Source of the DNA: Angiostrongylus vasorum
Taxonomy: Eukaryota > Nematoda > Chromadorea > Rhabditida > Metastrongylidae
Assembly: GCA_018806985.1 (NCBI GenBank)
Contig: JADANN010000389.1
Location: forward strand, 1,488,001 to 1,552,000
Reading direction: 5' to 3'
Length of the DNA: 64,000 nucleotides
The notes beneath the pieces are model-generated. The model was not told the origin of the DNA. It did no database searches and was given only the letters and a program-made list of their open reading frames with translations. The translations under genes were made by a program, and so were the position numbers. Numbering within the stretch: position 1 is the first letter of the stretch; each line of letters begins with the position of its first letter. Below are positions 22,440 to 34,079 of the stretch, piece by piece.

Positions 22440-24160
22440 AAAAAAAATTTTTTTACTACCCTGCAAATAAAAAAATCGCCCCGATAAACAAAGATGGGAC
22501 TATCGCTACACCTTGCCATAATATGGAATTGATAAAGGAAATGTTCTATATCAATCATTTCCGCTCCATAACTACTGTTTCGTACCCTGAAATCCCCGGT
22601 GGTGATAAACCGCCCAGGATTCTACCCTTAGTACGAGTTGCGACAGAAAAACAGGAGAGGCACAGCTCCAGGACGTCAAAATATCAGCGCCAATTTCCTT
22701 AAAGCTTCAGGGCACAAATTACATACAGTTCTCGTAATCCGCATGAAATCTTGATTTCAGAAAGAGAAAATCCCAGATCAGTGGGCGCGGTCATCTTACT
22801 TAAGAAAGGTGACCGAAGGTTTCTTCGTAATTACCGTCCAATATACTTGTTGGGTGTAATCTAGAAGCCGTTCATGAAGACTATCCTTTTGCGCATATCA
22901 AAGACCTTGCAAGAGGCAGAACCAGTTCAGCAAGCAGGATTCCGACAGGGGTTCTGCTGCGCGGATAGAATCGAATCCGTACGGCCGGTTATAGAAGTCT
23001 GTCGAGATAACCATCTGCCCGTTGCCCTAGCCTTTATCGACTAGTAGAAAGCGTTTGACCGCGTCGAAATGAATCAGCACTCGTAGATCAAAGAGTGGAC
23101 CCATCCTATGTACGTACACTAGCGAACTGTTATCGGAACTGCAACAGAAATATATAGCGCTTTCAGCAGCCTCTCACCGTAGCCATAAAAGAAGCGGGTC
23201 AACAAGGAGAGGCAATATCGCCAAGGCGGTTTAGTACCTCACTGCAATGGATAGTGATTTGACTCGTTTGGAGGAGAAAGTCATACCTATTGATGGAAAG
23301 TTCCCTGTAAAATCCTCTTTTCGCGGATGACATCGTTATCCTTTCAAGGAATACCAGTGAAGCAGAGATTATACGCACTAAACTCAACGAAGCGTGGAGA
23401 AAAGGATCAGACTGCGCTTAAATAAGACGAAGACCCAGTTCATGACGAACCCATGCTGGCAAGAATAAAAATTTGAACTCGATGGTTCTCTGATAACAGA
23501 GACCGCCTAGTAACTGTTCGTTGGACGTTCAATGAAAATGCAGAACAACATGAAAGAAGAATTAGACAGGAGAAGGTGAGCAGCATGGGCCGCATCCGGA
23601 ACTCAAAGAAGTCACTGACCTATTAAATGATCTGGAACTGCGTGTTCATCTTTCGATTCAAAAATTCTCCCAGCGCTCTTTGTGCAACAAAAACGTGGGA
23701 TGACATTTTAAAAAACCAAAAAAAACCAAGTAAAGAAATCTTCCTACCACCCACAGAGCGTTTAGTAAGAATGCACAGCTCAGATCCTCGAAACCTATCC
23801 CATTTTCAAGATCAAGGAGAATACAGATCGATAGCGGAACCAGATTGGCTTGTCACATTATAAGAAAAACAGGTGGCAAATAGACGAAAAGAACGGTGGA
23901 GTAGACTCTAAGAGAATCTAAGCGTCCTCTTGAAAGACCACCAAACGATGGGCGGACGTGTTCGTGGTTAACATCAACCGTCTGCACAAGAACAACGCGG
24001 TGATTTCGGGATTACGGGAATGGGCCTCGTGAACGTCACCAGGTTCGGAGCAAACCATTACCATGGACGATGACTGCGCGAGAGAGAAATTCATGGGAAT
24101 TATGCTGGGGTCCGCACCACCACTGGAGACAGGCCACCCAAGTAAGTATTCAAGTGAATT
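22440..24160 (+). mobile_element. LINE (second family), 5'-truncated, with intact FADD box but many stops
   Basis: Reverse transcriptase blocks appear on the plus strand in several frames: DQWARSSYLRK, an NYRP-type block, EAEPVQQAGFRQGFCC (from about 22910), IEVCRDNHLPVALAFID (to about 23041), and LFADDIVILSRNTSEAEI, whose catalytic FADD is at 23320-23331. A C-terminal part has an ELNRR-like EELDRRR and ALCATKTW. The 3' end (24100-24155, attatgctggggtccgcacc, aagtaagtattcaagtga) is shared with family D elements. Internal stops and frameshifts make it a pseudo-element. Confidence 0.85.
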
Positions 24161-24359
24161 GTGAAGGCGAAGGCGCCGAGACGTTAGTCGAATAACAGTT
24201 TTATGGCAACCTCATGTTAGCTCAATTATGCAGGAGAATGATCGATTATTGTTAATGAAGTCTAATGGAAGTCGGTTCTTAAGAAATGTGCAATAATATG
24301 CTACAAGTATCTCGTGCCATGCAAATTAAATAGGGAATCCGATTTCTTAATATATGGTG

Positions 24360-24600
24360 GCGATTTATGATCAGATACGAAGTGTGCTGGACACCTAGTG
24401 CGCCTCAACGACAACCGATGGACGAGAACTGTCAGACGCTGGATCTCACGTGATGTCATGCGCACAGCAAGAAGAGTCCATGATTCAATGGCTAGAATTC
24501 TTCAAGAAAGTGCCAGAAGAAAAAACATGATAGTCAATAAGTTCATGGAACGAACGGAACTCATTGGGCTACTCTAGCCTATGACGTGGACAAATGGAAA
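24360..24600 (+). mobile_element. RTE LINE 3'-end fragment
   Basis: The plus-strand frame reads KCAGHLVRLNDNRWTRTV, then RWISRDVMRTARRVHDSM, the conserved C-terminal tail of the LINE polyprotein. It is also seen on the minus strand at 31761-31961 (CAAHLVRLDDNRWTITV) and 60124-60372. Most of the element is absent. Confidence 0.7.
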
Positions 24601-25814
24601 ATTTACCGGCGTCCGTTTGTGTCACTCGGTTCCATATCAACGATATAAATGATAAAAATCCTATGTACATTGTTCTGGGCAAATTCTCGAAACTCGTGGT
24701 GATATTTGACAGTTCAGTTGATGAATTAATCCGAATTTTTGCGTCCTGGAACAAGAAACACGTGGTCTTCGGTCGGGCGTTCTTTTACATGCCAGGCTCG
24801 TAGAAAGAGGATTTCTTTCAAGATGTTCTTATCGTGAATGAATAATCTTCTCTCATGTGATGTCACGAGTTTATTTCCAATGTTTCAGTATATTGAATCT
24901 TCTATCCCTACACGAATTAATGAGTGGCAGTTGGTGATAATGATCCCATTTTGTCTCGAAGTCTGGAGAGGAAAGATGCTCAACAGCGGTTGAAAAAGCT
25001 GGTACGAGTCAACCCGATGCGCAATGGATGGACGTGGAGCCTTTTCACTTGTACTGCTTTTTGACTACCTGTGGGGCGTCACGTGGACTTCGACGTGACA
25101 GGTGACCTCGAGCGTGATGATCGATGACTGAAATTGTTCTAGTACTAAGCGCGCCAAACAAGAAATACTCCCGGTGGCATGGGTGGCTGGTTTGGTCCGG
25201 TACGGTGACGTCTCGTCACAAGTCGACATATTATTGCCTCTCATCGGTTGTCTCACCGCTTCGACATCTTCAAGACATCTAGTATGCAGGATAGCGAAGT
25301 CTTCTCGAGTTCTTCAATTCCATTGAATTGAGAATCGGACGCGAATGTGGCGTTTTTGCGTACTCAGTTCAGAACAGCGGGGGTTCCTAACATAACTCTG
25401 TTCTTAGCTGGGGTTTCGGAGCGAAATGTAGAACCATCAAGAGATTGCTGGGGTAAATTTTTCTCAAAATCAGTCGTCAGCAAAAATCATCGGCAACCTT
25501 CTGACTAGGAGTTTTGTAACGTTTTTGATTAAGACTTACTACATACGTAAAAAACAGCCGAGCGTTATAATGGGGTACGCCTCTTCATTGGTGGTTTGGA
25601 TGACTTCCAAATCATGTCAAACTTTTTGTTCCATTCAGGGAGCCTCGCAAAAGAACGAATATACAACATGGCAAAATTGACGATTATCTTCATGGTCATA
25701 CGAAGCGGTAAAGCTTCAAGGTAATTAAACGGCAGTGATTTAAGGTGCATTAATTAAAAATATGGCACTGTACGTAATGAAAAATAATTATAATATAATT
25801 GTGGTAATAATAAT
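24601..25814. other. No gene seen
   Basis: Open frames of about 60 codons occur on both strands. None carries a motif that I recognise. A locally GC-richer patch (25050-25260) is open on the minus strand for 63 codons without a family match. Confidence 0.4.
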
Positions 25815-26095
25815 GGGCGCGTGTGGCGCAGTGGTCGGAGGTGCCGCGCAACACACATGGGATCGATCGCCGCGCCCATAGCATACCAAGCCTTTCATCT
25901 CTTCGGGGTCGGCAAATTGGTACCGGACTTGTCTGGGAAGATGGCAGCACTGGCTCGATACGGTAGGCCTCCGCGAGTCATTGTCAAGCGCCAGATATGC
26001 ATTCAATCACTTCCAAATGATGCTTAATGAAGTGGAATGCATGGAGCATCCCTCAGGGATTGATCAACGTCGAGAGCTTTATCCTTATATCTTTT
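25815..26095 (+). mobile_element. tRNA-derived SINE, family A
   Basis: A box tggcgcagtgg (25824-25834), B box ggatcgatcgc (25860-25870), body gtcggcaaattggtaccgga and atgcattcaatcacttcc, and tail gtcgagagctttatcctta. It is followed by an AT-rich simple stretch of aataat/aacaat units to about 26180. Confidence 0.88.
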
Positions 26096-26180
26096 AACAA
26101 TAATAACAACAATAATAATACAGACCGTAACGACAATAACAAAAATAGTAGTAATAATGATAATAGCAATAATAATATAA
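26096..26180 (+). repeat. AAT/AAC-rich simple repeat
   Basis: Irregular runs of aat, aac and gat trinucleotides follow directly after the SINE tail. It may derive from the SINE's own 3' tail. Confidence 0.7.
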
Positions 26181-26204
26181 TGGTAAGAATGGTAATTTTT
26201 CATG

Positions 26205-26410
26205 GTGTTGTTTCAGCTGCTGCTCGAGGATTTCGTCTTCTTTTATGAATGTCATAGAACGCTAGTCGAGTCAATTCTTCTTGCAGTACTGGAGATAGCT
26301 GGGCTAAGGCGTTCCTACGTGGATAGGAGGAGAGCGTTGAGGGAGGGTAGAACTATTACCTGTGCTTCCTAATCGACGGTACCACTGATCACTGCGCTAC
26401 CCCTCCCCCG
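26205..26410 (-). mobile_element. tRNA-derived SINE, family B, internally shortened
   Basis: The minus-strand head ggggtagcgcagtgatcag (plus 26386-26404) has an A box. The B-box site is degraded (tagttctaccc). The body keeps gctgctcgaggatttcgtct and tgggctaaggcgttcctacg, as in other B copies, with the middle deleted. Confidence 0.7.
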
Positions 26411-26483
26411 GTAATGTTTATTCATGGTTACAATAGAAATATTATTTCCTTTTATTCATGAGCCACCATGGTGTTTTAACAAA

Positions 26484-26875
26484 ACGGTTTATTCTGGTAT
26501 CGTTTCGGTGCTTTCGCGTTCTTCGGAATCGCAGTGAATCGAGCCGATCGCCCACAGCAGCTCGCCTTCGCGAAGTGGTGTCTTTGTCGCCGGATGGTGT
26601 CGAATCTTCTGGAGTGGAGCACCGCCCGAATGGAGCAATGTCACTGGGCGGCGCCCTTCAATACAGGAGAGGACCTGTCGATAACAATTTGGTTTTCTTT
26701 CCGGACAATCCATTGTGTAACAGTCAGTATTATAGGTATTATAACAAAGACGCCACATCGAGATGACGAGCAACTGTGGACCACCGACATGGGTCATCGG
26801 CTCTGATGAAGACGAAGACGTCGAAACGTTAGCCGAAATAAACAAAGTTATCAACGTCGTGTAAGCTCAACAAAT
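26484..26875. mobile_element. Foldback element with about 45-bp terminal inverted repeats (MITE-like)
   Basis: The left end (ggtttattctggtatcgttt, cggtgctttcgcgttcttcg) and right end (gctctgatgaagacgaagac, gtcgaaacgttagccgaaat) are near inverted copies of one another. The core has no transposase; the open frames on both strands here (up to 121 codons) arise from the repeat. A related copy lies at 31250-31620, and fragments at 15800, 30285, 45361 and 50440. Confidence 0.75.
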
Positions 26876-27069
26876 CAAAAACAAATTGGTGTTATATTAG
26901 CTGGCACATAGTAAAGGAATAATTTTGAAAACCGACCTTCATCTAACTCGAAATAAGTGATCAATAATATTTTGTTTGACTCATCAGCTTGTACGAGGTT
27001 GTTATAAAACTTGGAAAAAAGAAACGATAATAATAAAGTGGTAGCAGTTTTAATACCAGTAAAAAAAGA

Positions 27070-27345
27070 ATAAAACTCCTGGCATTCATCAATCCCTGAA
27101 GGATGTGCCATGCATTCCACTTCATTGAGCATCGTTCGAGGTGACTGAATGCACATCTGGCCTTACAATGACTCGCGGTGGCCTACTCGATGTGTCGAGC
27201 CAGTGCTGTTATCCTCTCAGACAAGTCTGGTACCAATTTGCCGACTCCGGAGAGACGGAAGGCTTCGTGAGTAACGGGCGCGGGGATTGATCCCATGTGT
27301 GTGTCGTAGGGCGCCCTCCGACCACTGCGCCATACGCGCCCTCCC
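27070..27345 (-). mobile_element. tRNA-derived SINE, family A
   Basis: The tail (aataaaactcctggcattca) is at the left, the body gatgtgccatgcattccact is intact, a minus-strand B box lies in ggggattgatcccatgtgtg (27281-27300), and the head gcgccatacgcgccc is at the right. Confidence 0.85.
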
Positions 27346-27884
27346 TTTAGTACTAGTACCAACAGCAATAACAATATAAAATAACAGATCAGCAGTAATT
27401 TTTTGTTATCTGAAGTTATACCACGAATGAATCAAATGTAGCGAAAACAATGAAGAGCAAATCATAGCAAAAGTAAAGACGCACGTACTAAATGAACAAG
27501 GACCACTTTCTATCACTGACGAGCTTATCAGACAAAAAAGAGTGACAAAATGATTGAAATGTAGACTAGGAACTGCACTTTAGTGATAAACTGATAAGAG
27601 GACGACACGAAAAGTTAGACGGCGGCACCGATGCGTTGCGAGAATGGAAGCGCTGAGGGCGGGCGGCGGCCTACAGACGGCGGTACGACGATCATCAGGC
27701 CGAGATCGGTAGATCACCAGCTAGTGCGTGCTGCGACCGCTACTGTCGTCCGAAGGCACGCTGTGAACTGCTAATCTCAGTGGCCATCGATTGAGCGTTC
27801 GTCTCCAGACCAACTTGTGTTTCATATCTGTCTTGGAGGTTTGATTTACGTATTAATGACGTTAAATTCAGTATGAACTTATTT
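27346..27884. other. Unassigned; includes a GC-rich patch
   Basis: No gene was recognised. A markedly GC-rich patch (about 27610-27740, gcgctgagggcgggcggcgg) stands out from the AT-rich surroundings. It may be part of a transposon leader, but I have no matching copy in this window. Confidence 0.35.
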
Positions 27885-28115
27885 GGCATATTGGACACTT
27901 GGATAGCCTTTCCTCACTGGCCGTGCAGGCCCCAGCTTAATCACCGTTGTCCGCAGTTCTGCTGGTGTAGCCATTGTGGTTCCCCTGGCGTCCCGAGGTC
28001 AGCCTGGCCAAAGTCTCTCAGGTCGTCACCAGCACAGGCAGTCACTGCCCTTGTGGATCAGAGGGAGACTTGCCAACATGCGACTAATTTGGATACCAGG
28101 ACGGTGGTGGATTGT
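27885..28115 (-). mobile_element. Interspersed element family D
   Basis: On the plus strand ttggacacttggatagcctt, ggccccagcttaatcacc and gccattgtggttcccctgg are the reverse complement of the D-family 3' half. The head end is truncated. Confidence 0.7.
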
Positions 28116-29059
28116 CGTTCTGCATAGAATTGAATGTGATTCAGAAATGGTAGTGTGGTGTCACACTGGCTATGAAGATCATTACTAGAAGAGATACTGC
28201 GGTGAAATAAGACAGCGAAAAGCGTGCGCATCGAGATCAACATGCATGGTCCGTAAGGTCCACCAGTTTACATATTAAAATCAACGCGCCTGGTTACACG
28301 GATTCGTGCTAGCCCCTTGGTGTACGGTGATTACAGTGAGAATTATTGTCGCATGTCAGCAGGCTTTCAGTGAGCCGCAGCCACTGAATCGACTTATCAC
28401 ATGCAAATGATAAAAAAAATTGCGCAGAGGATTTTAAATTTATTTTTTCACAAAGGACTGCTTAGCTGGTAACCAATACTGCGCATAGATCGGCGCTTAT
28501 CCCAGAATACGTGCGGAACCTTTCGTTATGGATCGCAAGTATGAACATGTGACTTGGTAAATTGCAACCCTTATAATAGTTCTATCAAAATTTGTCGTGT
28601 TTTCTAAGTCAATAGAATGATTTCGATACGAGTTTGGAGAAGTTGAGTCTTGCTAGTGACGATACCTCTGATACAGACGGTGAACACGGCTTGGTGTCAT
28701 CAATAGTAAGCCGTTATCACTTTTGAGGACTAAAAAGAAGTAAAGAAGCTGGAATACTATAGAGTAGTAAATGTTGAGATGCTAATGCAAAGAAAGACTT
28801 CTTTTACTTCCAGAATTAAAAAAGAAAGAAAAAGATTTGTGAAAGAAGGGAGCTGGACTAAAAAAAGGCAAATATCTTTAAATGAAAAAAAAGAAAAAGT
28901 GAAAAAAAGAAGGAAGACTAAGGGAGACAAACAAATTACAGCGTTCAAGTAGCGCCACATAGTAGTGGTTATTGTAGTTCGTACCGTTTATAAGAGCTCC
29001 GAAATGATCAAAAATGCTTAACATTGTACAGCATTACAGTCATACAACGCTGGTTGTTG
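28116..29059. other. No gene seen; purine-rich tract
   Basis: Nothing was recognised. The stretch 28790-28925 is A/G-rich on the plus strand (runs of aaaagaaaa) and gives a spurious hydrophobic frame on the minus strand. Confidence 0.4.
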
Positions 29060-29640
29060 ATGGGTAGTATCGATGACCTGGGAGCTCTCAAGAGCGTCGA
29101 GGATGTAGCGAGGGGGACACTAGACTCCGTGCCGCACTTATCGACTCCAAGATTCTTCCTGCCGTAACGCATACGTCAGAAAGCTGGTGACTACGTAAGC
29201 AGGGTGAAAGATCATTCAACGTTATGGAACAAGTAGTCGAAAGGATGCTGCTAGGAGTATCTTCTATCGCACAAGTGAGGGGAAGGGATCCGAAGCTCCG
29301 ACCAATGTCAACGATAAGGAACCAAAGACGCCGTTCCACACGCTAAACTGTCGGAGATAAAATTGGCCAGATGCGTGGTATGACCGACAACCGATGGACA
29401 AGAGTCGTTAGTGACTGGGTTCCTCGGGATGTCAAACGCACTGCAGCAAGACCACCACTCCCATGGTCAAAGTTCTTCACAAAAAGCCTAGAAGAAATCT
29501 ATGATGCTCGATGAATCCCTAGAGCGAGCAGAAGCTCTACTACTGCTCTTGCATGTGACAGGGAGAAATGGAAGGTTTACTCGCGCCAGCTGGAGTCACT
29601 CGACGATCAACAGGACGAGACAGGTGATACAGATGATAAT
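29060..29640 (+). mobile_element. RTE LINE 3'-terminal fragment (plus strand)
   Basis: In pieces, the plus-strand frames match the conserved end of the LINE polyprotein: ERMLLGVSSIAQVREGIRSS from about 29245, then a PTTDGQESLV...-type stretch in a shifted frame, then LLLHVTGRNGRF. Two or more frame changes are needed, so it is dead. It is one of the few RTE pieces here on the plus strand. Confidence 0.65.
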
Positions 29641-31240
29641 ATAAATATAAAGGGTCTCAAGTCACTTAGCCATATGGGCTCGTGATGTTCCCCAGATGAC
29701 GACTAGAAGTGGACTAAAAACGACGCTGAGCTTGAGACGGAAATGAATCTAAGCATGCACGCATAGATACGTTAATTAGTGAACATGTGGGCATATTTGC
29801 GTAAATGTTCATGGTTCCTTCTGCTTTTGATTTCTTCACATGCCTCTAATCAAAAATTTGAGAAATACATGACTCCCAGTTCGCAGCTACCTTTAACGAA
29901 ACGACTTCATCTGTTCCAGAAGAACGACATAAGCGAATTATTTGAATAGTTAACTTTCATCGCTTAGGCTGGCAAGCTAATTACAAGTTCTTTTTGCTAT
30001 GAGCAGTGAAAATGAAGGATTTCTGGCAAATAGTCGGAGGTTCATCATGTTCTTGAAGTCAGTGGAGTCCGATGAGCAGCGCTGGCATAACAAATACGAC
30101 TACGTTTATGTCTGCTTAAATGGTTCAATAAACGATAAGATTACGTGAAGCATTCGATAAATTGATGGTCAGTTGCAAATCTCAAGTTCGACTTTCTCTT
30201 AACCTCGGCATTAATCAATAATTCACTGTTTTCCTTGATAAGCAAACATGAAGCTATTATTAGAGCACTTCTTAACATATGATAGCTGACTTTTCGGCGG
30301 TTTCGCTTTCTTCAGAGTGCAGAAAGGTCGAGTTGACGCGCAATCTACTCAGCCAAACACTTTCATAACCTCAGCAAATAAAGTGCATAAATTTACATTC
30401 GAGTAGTAAACTTTTTATGAATGCTCACCATTTTGTTCTTTATAAGTCTTTCAGTTGCTTACAGTGTCCTACATGGGTGGCGAATATGCCTGGCTCATGT
30501 CAAAAAATCAGCCGGAGTATGATGCCAGGCGTGACCACAAGGCACTCTTTCTTGCAGTTTATTTTTCGGAATTTTGGAATTTATGCAGAACACCTCAGCA
30601 GTTTTACGCGCTGATGCTTTGGATTCTTGTGTGAGGATAGTGACTTTCACTTCAAAATCTTCCTCGCTATCTCTCTGTGTTCTATGCCCGCCTAGTAGAT
30701 TATTTGGTTCAACACTAAATGTACCGACTTGGTGCTCTTTCATACAGACGCATGGTCAGCTGGTTTCTACATCAAGTTGTTCCGAAAAGTCCAAAACGGC
30801 ACTTTTTTTGCTCTCTTGTCAGATTGCACTGTAGGGCCCACGTAGACTGTACAGCTGTCACCTGAGCTGATCACCTTCAAAAACCTCGATGACCAAGTGT
30901 TCAGTGGAAACCAAGAAACAGACATTCCCACCACTGCAAATATACTGGTGGAAATTTCTAGTCTCAAAGCAACTAAAAAGGAGATGCTGGATCGAAGATT
31001 ATCAGACATTCTCACCAAAGGGAACACCAGTGTGCCGATATTACGCTTGTCAATTGAAGATATTGATAAGGTGTCCTCTGCAGATTTATAAAGAACAAAT
31101 CGCTAGGTGGAGCCACGTACCCGCGTACCAGTGTTACTGTGCCCGTACTCACGCACTTCAGTATTTTGGAATAATGTCAATCATTGATCCTATTTGTGTG
31201 GGAACAGACACACGTATATGTATCTTTTCATCCATAAGCT
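29641..31240. other. Unassigned; open frames at 30495-30743 (minus) and 30897-31091 (plus)
   Basis: The plus-strand frame begins after a stop near 30848 and runs to 31091. Its middle part (DDQVFSGNQETDIPTTANIL, then EMLDRRLSDILTKGN) has a protein-like polar composition. The minus-strand frame at 30495-30743 contains SEEDFEVKVTILTQESKA and ends with CGHAWHHT. I do not recognise either. They could be remnants of one degraded retroelement or chance. A single terminal-repeat fragment of the foldback family lies near 30285-30325. Confidence 0.3.
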
Positions 31241-31249
31241 ATCACAAGA

Positions 31250-31620
31250 CTGATAAAAAAAACTTTATTCGGATAATGTTTCGGTGCCTTCGCCTTCTTC
31301 AGAGTAGCATTGATCCGAGTCAACTGCTCACTGTTGTTCTTTCTTCCATCTGAGTCTTCGTGATCAAATCGAGTCGAATCTAGTGCAGCACTGCACGAAA
31401 ATAATAAAAACGGAGAAAAAGACATAAAGTATATAACAAGGAATTATAAAGAAAGAAATAGGCCACTCGACGAGACGACGAAGACACCACATCGAGACTA
31501 CGAATATCTGTGGACCATCCATTTGGATCATGGGCGCTGAGGGAGACGAAGATACCGAAACGTTAGCCGAATTTGTGCAAAAATTGTATTCCACGACGAA
31601 TGCAATATATACATGATTTT
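31250..31620. mobile_element. Foldback element with terminal inverted repeats, second copy
   Basis: Left end aaactttattcggataatgt, then cggtgccttcgccttcttca; right end gaagataccgaaacgttagc, then cgaatttgtg. The ends are inverted repeats of one another, as in the 26484-26875 copy. There is no transposase inside. Confidence 0.75.
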
Positions 31621-31649
31621 TTACCACTTATATTTTTTGACATGGAACT

Positions 31650-33240
31650 CAGCTGTATCCCTTGTGCTTATGTCGATTGTCGAGTGACTCAAACGGGCGC
31701 CAGTAAATTTTCCATTTGTCCATGTCACAGGCTAGAGTAACCTAGCGAGTTCTGTTAACTTCACCGGATATCATGTTTTTCTTCTAGCACCTTCTTGAAA
31801 AAAATTCTACTCATCCAGTCATGAACTCTTCTTACTGTGTACATGATATCCCATGCGATCCAGCGTCTAACAGTTATTGTCCATCGGTTGTCGTCGAGGC
31901 GCACTAAATGTGCAGCACACTTAGTTTTCGACGTGGCGTGTATAACACCGACTGTGATCATGAATCGTTGCCTTATATTGGGACATCGGATTCCTTATTT
32001 AATCGTCATTCCACCAGATACTCATTTCATAGCACAGTTCTTCCAATATGCATCCGACTGCGATGAGCGTTCTCCGCCCTTAGGTAGCCTGCAGGTTTTC
32101 GATGCATACAATAGAATAAGAAAAGTAGTAGAATAGAAAGCATAGACATGAAGTCGTGTCTTTCTTGTTCTCTCCTTTACATCCTTGATGCTTATGAAAA
32201 CTGCCCAGATCACTCGTCGTGCTCGTGCTTTTTTTTCCTCGTGCTTAGCTCTGAAGTGAAGTCGTTCATCATGGTGACATCTAGGCACAAATACACAGAA
32301 CTGTAATATTCGCAGAGATCGGTTACGCTGACCGTGAATTGTGCATCAACAACAGATTGATTTCTCATGAAGATCGTCGTCTTAAGACTCAATCGAAGGT
32401 CGACGTTTTCTTAGATGTTGTTGAGCATCATTTCCACGCTACAAGTGTTGGTTTTATAAGAACGATGTAATGAGTAAAACAATGATGGTGTAATTGCCGA
32501 CCATCTACTTCTACTCCCATGTTTCCATTCCGATTTTCGCAAGACGTTCTGGAGCGTGGCAGTGAATTATTTTAGACAGATGATATTCCCTTTTCTCCTC
32601 TCTTCGCATCGATTATAATATCGTTATGGAGTGACGAATGAATGGTTGTGAGATTTGTGTATAGCTTGCGAAGGATTTTTATGCATTAAGTAACAACGCC
32701 CTGCTTGTCCAGAAGTTCCATAATTGCTTCTGTTTCAACTGAGTCGAAAACGTTTTTAAAACGATGGAAGTGAGATAGGACGGTCTGTTGTACTGTGACG
32801 ATACTTCAATGAATCTCGTTATCGTATGGATATCGCCTATCGTATTTGGAACCTTTTCGAAACCCTGCTTGCTCACATGGCCGCGCTAAGAACCTTCCAT
32901 TCTGACAAGTAATGTTTGGAAGTTCGAACCAGTGCGTTGATGAGTACTGACGACAGGTTTTCCAGATATTTAGGTTTCACCCTGTTCTGATCTGGTGTTC
33001 TACGATTCTCCGACAAGGTAGCATGTCGGACTTCGGAGTGTAGAGCGTAAACGAACATACCCAGTCACTTGGATTTGATATTTGCGTCGCCGTTGAATCG
33101 ATTAGAATCGAAGATATGGATGGTTTTCTTGACTGCCTTTCTGCAAATAGTGAATGTTTGGTCTTCCCTGCAGAAGGCAGTCATTTTAGCCGTATAGGTG
33201 GTGACGTTTCGGCAAGTCGTACTCCATAGATGTTGTCCAT
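31650..33240 (-). mobile_element. RTE LINE, 5'-truncated copy
   Basis: The 3' end (tgtcgattgtcgagtgactc) is at the left. The C-terminal tail CAAHLVRLDDNRWTITV is at 31761-31961. Reverse transcriptase pieces are at 32679-32876 (KQGFEKVPNTIGDIHTITRF, IEVSSQYNRP) and 32873-33058 (NRRTPDQNRVKPKYLENL). The frames are broken. Confidence 0.8.
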
Positions 33241-34079
33241 AACGACTACTTCTTTATAGTCAGCATACAACTGAAAAAAGCCGCAATTCGCACCGGTTTT
33301 AAGTCCCACACCAAACGTCGACAGAAGGGCCTCTGAAATTCTGAGTTGCCATAAAATACCATGCTCACATTGATGAACTCAGCCACTTCCTCTGTTCATT
33401 CTTCTCAAATCAGTAGTCCTCGACGTGAAATGTTAAAAGGTTCTGCTGAGCCAAATTCCAGCACTGATGTCATAAATGGCGATATTGCTGAGGATGTGGT
33501 GTTCTCTGTAGGAAGTGTCGCTTAAATTAATACAGGACGTCTCGACCACGTCTTCGTTTTAGCGTAACATAGGATTTAGTCTAGGAACTCTGACAAAGTC
33601 TATATTGGTCCACACATCACTTGCATACTCACTTCGATGGCCCGTCTTCAGCGGCTACGTGGGCGCCCCAGCATATTATCAATATCCCTATTTATTGACG
33701 AACTGGAAAGAGAGTGTTAGAAATTTTTATTGCACCTAACGTTCCAGCGGCGTGGTCTTCTTCGTAACGACCATAATTCCACGCAGATTGTTCACAGCAG
33801 TTGTAGTTTCTTGCGATGTGATTCTTCGCAGTCACATCGAGTTGAATCCAACAGAATTGAAGGCAACACGAATGAAGAGGCGTCAAGTAGCATTCCTCTT
33901 TGAAACAGAAGAGTTCTTGCGGCCCTAATGATGTGATCTTCTTGCATGCACTACCTCCTTGCAGTGCTGTACCCCGCTGGTTTCAACTTATTGCGACTAC
34001 GAATGCTCACGTCGCATTCAATCATCGCCGCTCTAAAACAGGCGATAGCTCCTCAAAGTTAATCACAACAAATCAACTG
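33241..34079. other. Unassigned, with reverse copy of a LINE/D-family tail
   Basis: At about 33605-33685 the minus strand reads aatatgctggggcgcccacg and gggccatcgaagtgagtatg, a version of the tail shared by family D and the second LINE family. The rest has no recognised content; the minus frame 33692-33886 has no motif. Confidence 0.45.

Noticed and set aside
26489..26854. 121-codon minus frame and overlapping plus frames
   Set aside because: They fall wholly within the foldback element, and the ends read as terminal repeats, not protein.
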